Below are positions 7,126 to 14,303 of a stretch of 64,000 nucleotides of DNA, one piece after another. A program made the translations under genes and the position numbers. The notes under the pieces are model-generated. The model was not told the origin of the DNA. It saw only the letters and a list, made by a program, of their open reading frames with translations, and made no database searches. The stretch comes from Streptomyces abyssalis (GTDB lineage Bacteria; Actinomycetota; Actinomycetes; Streptomycetales; Streptomycetaceae), in NCBI RefSeq assembly GCF_001751365.1, contig NZ_LJGT01000040.1, positions 1,221,696-1,285,695 of the forward strand, given 5' to 3'. Every line of letters begins with the position of its first letter. Positions within the stretch are counted from its first letter, which is position 1.

Positions 7126-7875
7126 GTGGCTCCGAACACCGCTGACCAGCTGGCGGCGATGCCCGACGACTGGGAGCGTGCCCTCGCGGTCGTGGCGCAC
7201 CCGGACGACATGGAGTACGGGTCGGCCGCGGCGGTCGCCGAATGGACCGCCGCCGGCAAGCAGGTCTCCTACCTCATGGTCACGCGGGGCGAGGCGGGCA
7301 TCGACGGGCTGGAACCCGCGGAGTGCGCCCGGGTGCGCGAGGCCGAGCAGCACGCCAGCGCCCGTACGGTCGGCGTCACCGCGGTCGAGTTCCTCGGCCA
7401 CAGGGACGGCGTGATCGAGGAGGGCGTGCCGCTGCGCCGTGACATCGCCGCCGCCATGCGGAAGTGGCGGCCGGAGCTCGTCGTGACGCTCAATCACAGG
7501 GAGACCTGGGGCGGCACGTCCTGGAACACTCCCGACCACCGCGCCGTGGGCCGGGCCGTACTGGACGCGGCCGGCGACGCGGGGAACCGCTGGATCTTCC
7601 CCGAGCAGCTCGCCTCCGGTGGCGAAGGCGCCTGGGGCGGTGTGCGCTGGGTCGCCGTGGCCGGTTCACCGCAGGCGACGCATGCCGTGCCGGTGGGGAA
7701 GGAAGCGGTCGACCGGGCCGTGGCTTCGCTGTCCGAGCACCGTGCGTACATCACCGCGCTCAGCGACGAGCCCGTGGAGAGCTATGCGCGCTCCTTCACC
7801 GAGTGGGCCGTCGGACTCGGCGCGGATCGGTTCGGCGGCCGGGACTGCGTCACTTTCGAGCTGTATCCGCGGTGA
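7126..7875 (+). CDS. PIG-L family deacetylase
   Basis: About 249 residues. LmbE/PIG-L zinc-dependent N-acetyl-sugar deacetylase fold with the metal motif AHPDD (His25-Pro-Asp-Asp28), TRGEAGIDG, and a conserved NHRETWGG...NTPDHRAVG block that supplies further metal and catalytic residues. Actinobacterial relatives include MshB and Mca of mycothiol metabolism, but this copy is diverged and its substrate is unknown. The GTG at 7126 with AGGTGG upstream is preferred. An in-frame ATG at 7102 adds eight residues. The 3' end overlaps the convergent MFS gene by 26 bp. Confidence 0.85.
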   Translation: MAPNTADQLAAMPDDWERALAVVAHPDDMEYGSAAAVAEWTAAGKQVSYLMVTRGEAGIDGLEPAECARVREAEQHASARTVGVTAVEFLGHRDGVIEEGVPLRRDIAAAMRKWRPELVVTLNHRETWGGTSWNTPDHRAVGRAVLDAAGDAGNRWIFPEQLASGGEGAWGGVRWVAVAGSPQATHAVPVGKEAVDRAVASLSEHRAYITALSDEPVESYARSFTEWAVGLGADRFGGRDCVTFELYPR

Positions 7876-9322
7876 CGGCCGCTGGGGGCAGCATTCCTCG
7901 CAGCGTCAGGACGAGCACCGGCACCAGCAGCGCCGCCGCCAGCGCGCTGAGCCAGCCGTAGCCCGCCTGCGCGACGACGAGCCCGGACAGCGCGCCGCCG
8001 GCGCCCGCTGCCGCGTTCATCGTCAGATCGGACAGGCCTTGTACGGCGGCACGGGCCGGCTGCGGCACCGAGTCGGTCAGCAGCGCCGACCCCGATACGA
8101 GCCCCGCCGACCAGCCCAGGCCGAGAAGGAACAGCCCCACGCCCGACTGGGTGTGGTGGCCGCCCGCGGTGCCCGCGAGCGCGGCGGCACAGGCGAGCAG
8201 CACGACGGAGAACAGGATGACGGCGAGCCGGCCGAAGCGGTCGGCGAGCCAGCCCATCACCGGAGAGAACGCGTACATGCCCACGATGTGCGCGCTGATG
8301 ACGACGCCGATCAGCTCGATGCCGGCACCGTGCCGACCCAGATCGACGGGTGTCATCACCATGATCGAGACCATCGCGGTGTGCGCGACGGCAATCGTCA
8401 CCAGGGCCAGCCGGGCATGCGCGGACGCGGCGACAGCGGCGAAACCGGCGCGCAGCGAACGGTCCGCGCTCCCGGGACGGAGCTTCGCGACCACGGGCGG
8501 CCGCGGGCTCGTGCCGACGGTGCCCGTCTCGCCCGATCCGGCGGCGGAGGCGGCGGCAGCGGCATCGGCGTCCGCCTCGGCGACGGCCTCGGCCTCGGCG
8601 GCGGTCACGGTGCCGTCCGGCTCGTCGGCCTCGGCGAGGGCGCGGGCCGTGAGCAGCGGATCGGGACGCAGCAGCACATGGACCAGGACGGCGGTGAGGA
8701 GGAAGACCGCCGCGCCCCACGCGAACGCGCCTGCCGTAGCGGGGACGCCGAGCCAGGTGACCGTGTCGCCCGCGGGTGCGGCGATGTTCGGACCGAGCAC
8801 GGCCCCGACCGTGGTCGCCCATACGACGAGGGAGATGGCGCGCGCACGCTGCCCCGGCTCGGCAAGGTCCGCGGCTGCGTACCGGGCCTGGAGGTTGGCC
8901 GAACTGGCCGCGCCGAACGCCGTCGTGCCGAGCAGCAGCAGCGGGAAGTTGCCGAGCCCGGCTCCGGCGACGACCACGGCGCCTCCCGCGGCCCCGATGA
9001 CGTACGCGAGAGTCAGCCCGGCGCGGCGGCCGCGCGACGCCATGAGTGACGCGAGGGGCAGCGACACCAGTGCCGTACCGATGACGGCCGAGGTCGAGGC
9101 GAGCCCGGACAGCGCCTCGGAACCGCTGACTTCCTTGGCCAGCACGGCCGCCAGTGTCACGGCGGTGGCCACGCCGAGACCGCCGAGCATCTGACTGACC
9201 ATGAGCACGACCGCGGTACGGCGGCGGAGCCGCGTCAGCTCAGCGCCCCGGGGGAGCGGCGGCAAGCCGGCACGGGTGCCTGACCTGTCAGGTGCGTCCG
9301 CGGCGTTGTTGGTGTCGGTCAC
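7850..9322 (-). CDS. MFS transporter
   Basis: 490 residues with two six-helix halves. The first half runs from about residue 38 (VVLMVSQMLGGLGVATAV) to about 220, and the second from about 300 to 475. Loop motifs such as ASRGRRAG and ADRFGR correspond to the MFS motif A positions after helices 2 and 8. The central cytoplasmic loop (about 228-290) is an unusual Ala/Glu/Asp-rich low-complexity stretch. Substrate is not predictable. GTG start at 9322: CAGACT ends 7 nt upstream and no ribosome-binding site is seen, so it may be leaderless. Its 3' end runs into the PIG-L coding region. Confidence 0.85.
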   Translation of the reverse strand: MTDTNNAADAPDRSGTRAGLPPLPRGAELTRLRRRTAVVLMVSQMLGGLGVATAVTLAAVLAKEVSGSEALSGLASTSAVIGTALVSLPLASLMASRGRRAGLTLAYVIGAAGGAVVVAGAGLGNFPLLLLGTTAFGAASSANLQARYAAADLAEPGQRARAISLVVWATTVGAVLGPNIAAPAGDTVTWLGVPATAGAFAWGAAVFLLTAVLVHVLLRPDPLLTARALAEADEPDGTVTAAEAEAVAEADADAAAAASAAGSGETGTVGTSPRPPVVAKLRPGSADRSLRAGFAAVAASAHARLALVTIAVAHTAMVSIMVMTPVDLGRHGAGIELIGVVISAHIVGMYAFSPVMGWLADRFGRLAVILFSVVLLACAAALAGTAGGHHTQSGVGLFLLGLGWSAGLVSGSALLTDSVPQPARAAVQGLSDLTMNAAAGAGGALSGLVVAQAGYGWLSALAAALLVPVLVLTLRGMLPPAAVTADTARK

Positions 9323-9398
9323 GCCAGGCAGTCTGGCAGGCCCGGGCGCATACGCCTACGGGGTTTCGCGCCTCGCCGGGCCTCCGCAGCCGCCCGCA

Positions 9399-10004
9399 TC
9401 AGAACAGCGGCTCCGGAAGCAGCCCTTCAAGGGCGAGCAGCGTGCGTTTGGTCTCCAGCCCGCCGCCGAAACCGCCCAGGCCGCCGCCGCTCTCGACGAT
9501 CCGGTGACAGGGGACGAGGACTGGGAGCGGATTCGAGCCCATGGCCGTGCCGACGGCCCTGGCGGCTCCCGGTTCGCCCACGCGGTCGGCGAGATCCTGA
9601 TAGCCGGCAGTGGCTCCGTACGGCACTGATGCCAGCAGCTCGCGGAGCACTCTCTCGTTGAAGCCGCCCGAGAGCGACCAGTCGAGCGCCGCGGTGAACT
9701 CGCGGAGCTCACCGCGGAAATAGGAGTCGAGCTCCGCGGCGGCGCCCGCGAGGACGTGGCCCCCGGCGTGATCCGCGGCGCCTGCCACGGATCCCGGATC
9801 CGCGGGCCCGTCCACGCGGACCGGGGGCGAACCCAGCCGGCCGGTGATCCGGGCGAGGGCCCGGTCAGCCGTCGCCGGTCCGGCGTGGAAGACGACATTG
9901 ACCAGACCCTCGTCGGTCGCGGCGAGCAGCAGGGGGCCGACAGGGGTGTCCCGCACCGTCCAGCTGGAGGCGCGGGCTGCCGTACTCGCCGTTCTCTCAC
10001 TCAT
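9399..10004 (-). CDS. ogt: Methylated-DNA--[protein]-cysteine S-methyltransferase
   Basis: 201 residues. Suicide repair of O6-alkylguanine by transfer to an active cysteine. The active site PCHRI (Cys166) sits in the usual VLVPCHRIV context. The preceding helix-turn-helix-like segment (VPYGATAGYQDLADRVG) and the glycine-rich C-terminal GGLGGFGGGLETKRTLLALE are typical of Ogt. The ATG at 10004 is chosen over the one at 10058 because a TACGGT -10 box ends 6 nt before it, which makes the upstream ATG untranscribed. That promoter resembles the actinobacterial DNA-damage promoter. Confidence 0.92.
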   Translation of the reverse strand: MSERTASTAARASSWTVRDTPVGPLLLAATDEGLVNVVFHAGPATADRALARITGRLGSPPVRVDGPADPGSVAGAADHAGGHVLAGAAAELDSYFRGELREFTAALDWSLSGGFNERVLRELLASVPYGATAGYQDLADRVGEPGAARAVGTAMGSNPLPVLVPCHRIVESGGGLGGFGGGLETKRTLLALEGLLPEPLF

Positions 10005-10010
10005 GCGGCA

Positions 10011-10033
10011 ACCGTAGAGGGCTCCTCTGACAG
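10011..10033 (-). promoter_or_regulatory. Candidate DNA-damage (RecA-independent, PafBC-type) promoter of ogt
   Basis: Read on the minus strand: CTGTCAGAG, then exactly 8 nt, then TACGGT, then 6 nt to the ATG. The motif TTGTCRGTG-N8-TANNNT is matched at 7 of 9 upstream positions with correct spacing. Confidence 0.5.
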
Positions 10034-10065
10034 TTGCCGGATGCGTGATGACGATCAAGGAGATG

Positions 10066-10225
10066 CGGGCAGGGGGGAGTGGGGGCCAAGGAAAGGAGGG
10101 GACGGGGAAGCGGAGGGACAGGACAGCGGCGGGTCGGGGAAGTACGGGTCAGGGAGTGGGGCCGAGAAGTGGGGGGTGGGGAACGGAAGCGGCCGTGGGA
10201 CGGGCCGCGGAGCGGAGCGGTCCGG
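10066..10225 (+). other. Extreme G-rich intergenic tract (G-quadruplex-prone)
   Basis: Between ogt and the GDPD gene the plus strand is about 160 nt of almost pure purine-rich sequence. It has at least ten runs of three to six G (for example at 10072-10077, 10081-10085 and 10171-10176). I see no credible ORF with family features. The tract is the 3' flank of the GDPD gene and the upstream flank of ogt. Confidence 0.7.
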
Positions 10226-10252
10226 TGTGGATCCGTCCGCGAACGGTCCGGT

Positions 10253-11143
10253 TCAGCCGCCCGTCGCGTCCCGTACGACGTCGGGGAAGTTGCTGATGAT
10301 GCCGTCGACCCCGGCCTTGTCGACCGTGCGCGCGGTCGATGCGTCGTTCACCGTCCACGTGAAGACCTGCATCTGCTTGCCGAGCGGTCCCTTGCGCGCG
10401 TGCACCGCCTTGACGTAGTCCTTCGTCACGGTCGAGTGCGTCGGGTTGATCTGGTCGGTGAACTGCGCGTACGAGTCCAGCTCGGAGACCTTCGGATTGC
10501 CCAGGAACCCCGTCTTCACGCCCGAGTTCAGGACGTGCGTCGTCCTCACCGAGTTGGCGTTGAAGCTCTGGATGACGAGCTTGCTCTTCAGGTGCGAGCT
10601 GTCCAGCCAACCCTCGCTGCGCAGCTCCCTGAGCGTCTGCGCCTCGACGCCGGGGTACAGCTCAGGGGCCTTGAGCTCCAGCAGCAGCTTCTGGCCGCTC
10701 TTGGTGATGTGCCTCAGATACTGCTCCAGAGTGGGGACCTTCTCACCCGCGTAGTCGTCGCTGAACCAGCTCCCGGCGTCCAGGCGTGAGATCTCCTTGG
10801 CCGTGAAGTCGGAGACCTTCCACGGTGAGCGCTTCGGGTAGAGGGACTCGGCGTTGGTCGTACGGGAGAGCGTGGTGTCGTGCATGACGACGAGCTCGCC
10901 GTCCTTGGTGCGCTGTACATCGTTCTCGACCCAGTCGAAGCCGAGTTTGTCGGCCTTGCTGACCGCCGCGAGCGTGTTCTCCGGCGCATAACCGGAAGCT
11001 CCGCGGTGTGCCACCGTGACCGGTGATTTGTTGCTCTTGGTGTCCTGCCGCGGGGCCGCCTGGGCCGGGGACGCGGTGAGAGTGAGAACGGACATGCCCA
11101 GGAGCACACCGGTGGCGGCGGCTACTGCACGGCGCATCGACAT
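10253..11143 (-). CDS. Secreted glycerophosphodiester phosphodiesterase
   Basis: 296 residues. Hydrolyses glycerophosphodiesters to glycerol-3-phosphate and alcohol outside the cell, scavenging phosphate and glycerol. Signal peptide: MSMRR, a hydrophobic core, and cleavage near SPAQA-A (about 29). GDPD motifs are complete: His46-Arg47 (VAHRGASG), Glu55 (PENT), Glu73-x-Asp75 (WVENDVQ) and His88-Asp89 (VVMHDTTL). ATG with GAGGAG upstream. An inverted repeat GTTCG-TG-CGAAC lies at 11159-11170, just upstream of the ribosome-binding site. No clear PHO box was seen. Confidence 0.92.
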   Translation of the reverse strand: MSMRRAVAAATGVLLGMSVLTLTASPAQAAPRQDTKSNKSPVTVAHRGASGYAPENTLAAVSKADKLGFDWVENDVQRTKDGELVVMHDTTLSRTTNAESLYPKRSPWKVSDFTAKEISRLDAGSWFSDDYAGEKVPTLEQYLRHITKSGQKLLLELKAPELYPGVEAQTLRELRSEGWLDSSHLKSKLVIQSFNANSVRTTHVLNSGVKTGFLGNPKVSELDSYAQFTDQINPTHSTVTKDYVKAVHARKGPLGKQMQVFTWTVNDASTARTVDKAGVDGIISNFPDVVRDATGG

Positions 11144-11272
11144 ACGGGGACTCCTCGCGTTCGTGCGAACACTGTCAGCTAAAGGCTTCCCGTTGTGCGA
11201 TACACGGAAGCAGAAGCGGAGTGTCGTGGGTGTGAACGTGGTGCGACTGTTCCGTCCCGCTGCGTGAGCCGG

Positions 11273-11295
11273 TTGTCAGTGCGGAGTCGTACGGT
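11273..11295 (+). promoter_or_regulatory. Perfect RecA-independent DNA-damage (RecA-NDp/PafBC-type) promoter of uvrB
   Basis: TTGTCAGTG (11273-11281), 8 nt, TACGGT (11290-11295), then 7 nt to the ATG at 11303. This matches the actinobacterial motif TTGTCRGTG-N8-TANNNT at every defined position. It also implies a leaderless uvrB message. Confidence 0.8.
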
Positions 11296-11302
11296 GGTCT
11301 GC

Positions 11303-13432
11303 ATGCGGCCGCAGACCCAGATCGAACGTACGGTGGCGCCTTTCGAGGTCGTCAGCCCCTACCAGCCGAGCGGTGACCAGCCCACCGCCATCAGTGAGCT
11401 GGCGCAGCGCGTCAGCGGGGGCGAGAAGGACGTCGTGCTGCTCGGCGCGACGGGCACCGGCAAGTCGGCCACGACGGCCTGGATGATCGAGAAGCTCCAG
11501 CGGCCGACGCTGGTCATGGCTCCGAACAAGACCCTGGCCGCCCAGTTGGCGAACGAGTTCCGCGAGCTCCTCCCGAACAACGCGGTGGAGTACTTCGTCT
11601 CGTACTACGACTACTACCAGCCGGAGGCGTACGTCCCGCAGACGGACACCTACATCGAGAAGGACTCCTCCATCAACGAGGAGGTCGAGCGCCTGCGGCA
11701 CAGTTCCACGAACTCGCTGCTGACGCGGCGCGACGTGGTCGTCGTAGCCTCCGTCTCCTGCATCTACGGTCTGGGCACCCCCCAGGAGTACGTCGACCGC
11801 ATGGTGCCGCTCAAGGTCGGCCAGGAAACGGACAGGGACGAACTGCTGCGCCGCTTCGTCGAGGTGCAGTACACGCGCAACGACATGTCCTTCACGCGCG
11901 GCACCTTCCGGGTCCGCGGCGACACCATCGAGATCTTCCCCGTCTACGAGGAACTGGCCGTCCGCATCGAGATGTTCGGCGACGAGATCGAGGCCCTCTC
12001 CACGCTCCACCCCCTCACCGGCGAGGTCATCTCGGACGACGAGCAGCTCTATGTCTTCCCCGCGTCGCACTACGTCGCCGGGCCCGAGCGCATGGAGCGT
12101 GCCGTGACGGGCATCGAGGCCGAGCTGGAGGAGCAGCTCGCGTCGCTGGAGAAGCAGGGGAAGCTGCTGGAGGCGCAGCGGCTGCGGATGCGTACCACCT
12201 ACGACATCGAGATGATGCGCCAGATCGGCACCTGCTCGGGCATCGAGAACTACTCCCGCCACATCGACGGCCGTGACCCTGGCACAGCGCCCCACACCCT
12301 GCTCGACTTCTTCCCCGACGACTTCCTTCTCGTCATCGACGAGTCGCACCAGACGGTTCCCCAGATCGGCGCGATGTACGAGGGCGACGCCGCCCGCAAG
12401 CGCACTCTGGTGGAGCACGGCTTCCGGCTGCCCTCAGCGATCGACAACAGGCCGCTGAAGTGGGAGGAGTTCCTGGAGCGCATCGGCCAGACGGTCTATC
12501 TCTCGGCGACACCCGGGCCGTACGAACTCTCGCGCGGCGACGGCTTCGTGGAGCAGGTGATCCGCCCGACCGGGCTCGTCGATCCGGAAGTCGTGGTCAA
12601 GTCCACCGAGGGCCAGATCGACGACCTCGTGCACGAGATCCGTACGCGTGCTGAGAAGGACGAGAGGGTGCTGGTCACCACCCTCACCAAGAAGATGGCG
12701 GAGGACCTGACCGAGTACTTCCTGGAGTTGGGGATCCAGGTCCGCTATCTCCACAGCGACGTCGACACGCTGCGCCGCATCGAGCTGCTGCGGGAGCTGC
12801 GCTCCGGCGAGTTCGACGTGCTGGTGGGCATCAACCTGCTGCGTGAGGGGCTCGACCTGCCGGAGGTCTCGCTGGTCGCGATCCTCGACGCCGACAAGGA
12901 GGGCTTCCTGCGCTCCGGCACTTCCCTGATCCAGACGATCGGCCGCGCCGCGCGCAACGTCTCCGGCCAGGTGCACATGTACGCGGACAAGGCGACGCCC
13001 GCGATGGAGAAGGCGATCGAGGAGACGAACCGCCGCCGCGACAAGCAGATCGCGTACAACAAGGAAAGGGGCATCGATCCCGAGCCGCTGCGCAAGAAGA
13101 TCGGTGACATCGTCGCGGACATCGCCCGCGAGGACATCGACACCGAGCAGCTGCTGGGCTCCGGGTACCGCCAGGAGAAGAAGGCCGGCGGCGACCGTAC
13201 GGGCAAGGGCAAGGCGCCCACTCCGGCGAAGTCGGCTGGCCGCAAGGAACGCGGTGCGGAGGTCCTCACGGACCGGCCCGCGAGTGAACTGGCCGAGACC
13301 ATCGAGCAGATGACCGAGCGGATGCGGGCCGCAGCGGCGGAGCTCCAGTTCGAGGTGGCGGCCCGGCTCCGCGACGAGGTGTCGGAACTGAAGAAGGAGC
13401 TGCGGCAGATGAGGGAGGCAGGGCTCAAGTAG
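11303..13432 (+). CDS. uvrB: Excinuclease ABC subunit UvrB
   Basis: 709 residues. Damage-verifying helicase-like subunit of nucleotide excision repair. Walker A GATGTGKS (Lys54), the beta-hairpin that inserts into DNA ([21 protein letters not shown], about 91-111), helicase motif II DESH, motif VI region TIGRAARN, and a C-terminal UVR domain ([24 protein letters not shown]) that binds UvrC. A charged Lys/Gly-rich linker precedes the UVR domain. The start at 11303 is fixed by the promoter, whose -10 ends 7 nt upstream. The longer in-frame ORF beginning at 11195 includes promoter DNA and is not used. Confidence 0.97.
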   Translation: MRPQTQIERTVAPFEVVSPYQPSGDQPTAISELAQRVSGGEKDVVLLGATGTGKSATTAWMIEKLQRPTLVMAPNKTLAAQLANEFRELLPNNAVEYFVSYYDYYQPEAYVPQTDTYIEKDSSINEEVERLRHSSTNSLLTRRDVVVVASVSCIYGLGTPQEYVDRMVPLKVGQETDRDELLRRFVEVQYTRNDMSFTRGTFRVRGDTIEIFPVYEELAVRIEMFGDEIEALSTLHPLTGEVISDDEQLYVFPASHYVAGPERMERAVTGIEAELEEQLASLEKQGKLLEAQRLRMRTTYDIEMMRQIGTCSGIENYSRHIDGRDPGTAPHTLLDFFPDDFLLVIDESHQTVPQIGAMYEGDAARKRTLVEHGFRLPSAIDNRPLKWEEFLERIGQTVYLSATPGPYELSRGDGFVEQVIRPTGLVDPEVVVKSTEGQIDDLVHEIRTRAEKDERVLVTTLTKKMAEDLTEYFLELGIQVRYLHSDVDTLRRIELLRELRSGEFDVLVGINLLREGLDLPEVSLVAILDADKEGFLRSGTSLIQTIGRAARNVSGQVHMYADKATPAMEKAIEETNRRRDKQIAYNKERGIDPEPLRKKIGDIVADIAREDIDTEQLLGSGYRQEKKAGGDRTGKGKAPTPAKSAGRKERGAEVLTDRPASELAETIEQMTERMRAAAAELQFEVAARLRDEVSELKKELRQMREAGLK

Positions 13433-13436
13433 CCCG

Positions 13437-13500
13437 CTGCGCCCCCGCGCCGCTGCGGGCTGCGGTGCGTGCGGAGCTGTGGGCGGGGGCGGCGGCGCAG
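13437..13500 (+). terminator. Possible uvrB terminator
   Basis: CTGCGC plus CCCCGC at 13437-13448 can pair with GCGGGGGC (13483-13490) and GCGCAG (13495-13500), leaving an interior bulge. It lies immediately after the uvrB stop. Confidence 0.4.
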
Positions 13501-13546
13501 GTGGGACGCGGGGGAGTGTTGCAAGAGCGACACAAAGCCGGAGGCC

Positions 13547-13577
13547 CTGACCGGTGCTTCGTGTGCATGCGTAGGGT
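13547..13577 (+). promoter_or_regulatory. Possible promoter of the terD-like gene
   Basis: TAGGGT at 13572-13577 is a typical Streptomyces vegetative -10. CTGACC at 13547-13552 resembles a -35, but the 19-nt spacer is long. It lies about 60 nt upstream of the GTG start. Confidence 0.35.
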
Positions 13578-13633
13578 CGGAGAGTGACCGCCGTCGCGAG
13601 CGGACGGCGGCGGAAAGTGAGAGGGGTAGTCAC

Positions 13634-14212
13634 GTGTCGGTGAACTTGTCCAAGGGACAGGCCATCAGCCTGCAGAAGGACGACGGGGGCAACCTGTCTG
13701 CAGTGCGTATGGGACTCGGCTGGAAGTCTGCCCCGCGGCGTGGTCTGTTCGGCAAGCGCAGCAAGGAGATCGACCTCGACGCCTCGGCGGTGCTGTTCGC
13801 CGGCACCGAGCCGAAGGACGTGGTCTTCTTCCGTCACCTCGTCAGCGACGACGGCTCAGTGCGGCACACCGGCGACAACCTCGTCGGCGGTGCCGGTCAG
13901 GGCGGCGACGACGAGGCGATCATGGTGGATCTGCAGCGCGTTCCCGTCCACATCGACCAGATCGTCTTCACGGTCAACTCCTTCACGGGACAGACCTTCG
14001 AAGAGGTGGAGAACGCCTTCTGCCGTCTCGTCGACGAGACCAACGGGCAGGAGCTGGCGCGCTACACGCTGACCGGCGGCGGCCAGTACACCGCTCAGAT
14101 CATGGCCAAGGTGCACCGCCAGGGCGGCGGCTGGCAGATGACGGCCGTCGGCGCGCCCGCCAACGGCCGTACGTTCCAGGACTTGATGCCCGCGCTGGTG
14201 CCCCACCTCTGA
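13634..14212 (+). CDS. TerD-family protein
   Basis: 192 residues, a canonical single TerD domain with the calcium-coordinating acidic motifs (EIDLDASAVLF, GGDDEAIMVDL). It also has VNSFTGQTFEEVENAFCRLVD and the C-terminal GGGWQMTAVG strand. TerD proteins are soluble calcium-binding proteins linked to tellurite and general stress resistance and, in Streptomyces, to differentiation. Exact activity is unknown. GTG start with GAGGGG 7 nt upstream. It is followed by a larger TerD-like fusion and by terC, forming a small ter neighbourhood. Confidence 0.92.
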   Translation: MSVNLSKGQAISLQKDDGGNLSAVRMGLGWKSAPRRGLFGKRSKEIDLDASAVLFAGTEPKDVVFFRHLVSDDGSVRHTGDNLVGGAGQGGDDEAIMVDLQRVPVHIDQIVFTVNSFTGQTFEEVENAFCRLVDETNGQELARYTLTGGGQYTAQIMAKVHRQGGGWQMTAVGAPANGRTFQDLMPALVPHL

Positions 14213-14253
14213 TCCGCGGGGGAGCGGCGCAGCTCAGCAGGGAGCACGGAGAG

Positions 14254-14273
14254 ACGGCCGCGGGGGCGGCCGT
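14254..14273 (+). terminator. Intercistronic hairpin between the two TerD-type genes
   Basis: ACGGCCGC and GCGGCCGT form a perfect 8-bp stem around a GGGG loop in the 91-nt spacer. It could attenuate read-through. Confidence 0.4.
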
Positions 14274-14303
14274 CGCCGGACGGTGAGAAGAGGGGGAGTG
14301 AGG

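Noticed and set aside
11144-11302. LexA/SOS box upstream of uvrB
   Set aside because: GAAC and GTTC occur but with an 11-nt spacer, not the 4-nt spacer of actinobacterial LexA sites. GTTCG-TG-CGAAC at 11159-11170 is in the opposite order.
12434-13837. Long minus-strand ORF over the uvrB 3' half and terD start
   Set aside because: Antisense shadow. It crosses the uvrB terminator and terD promoter and has no recognisable domain.
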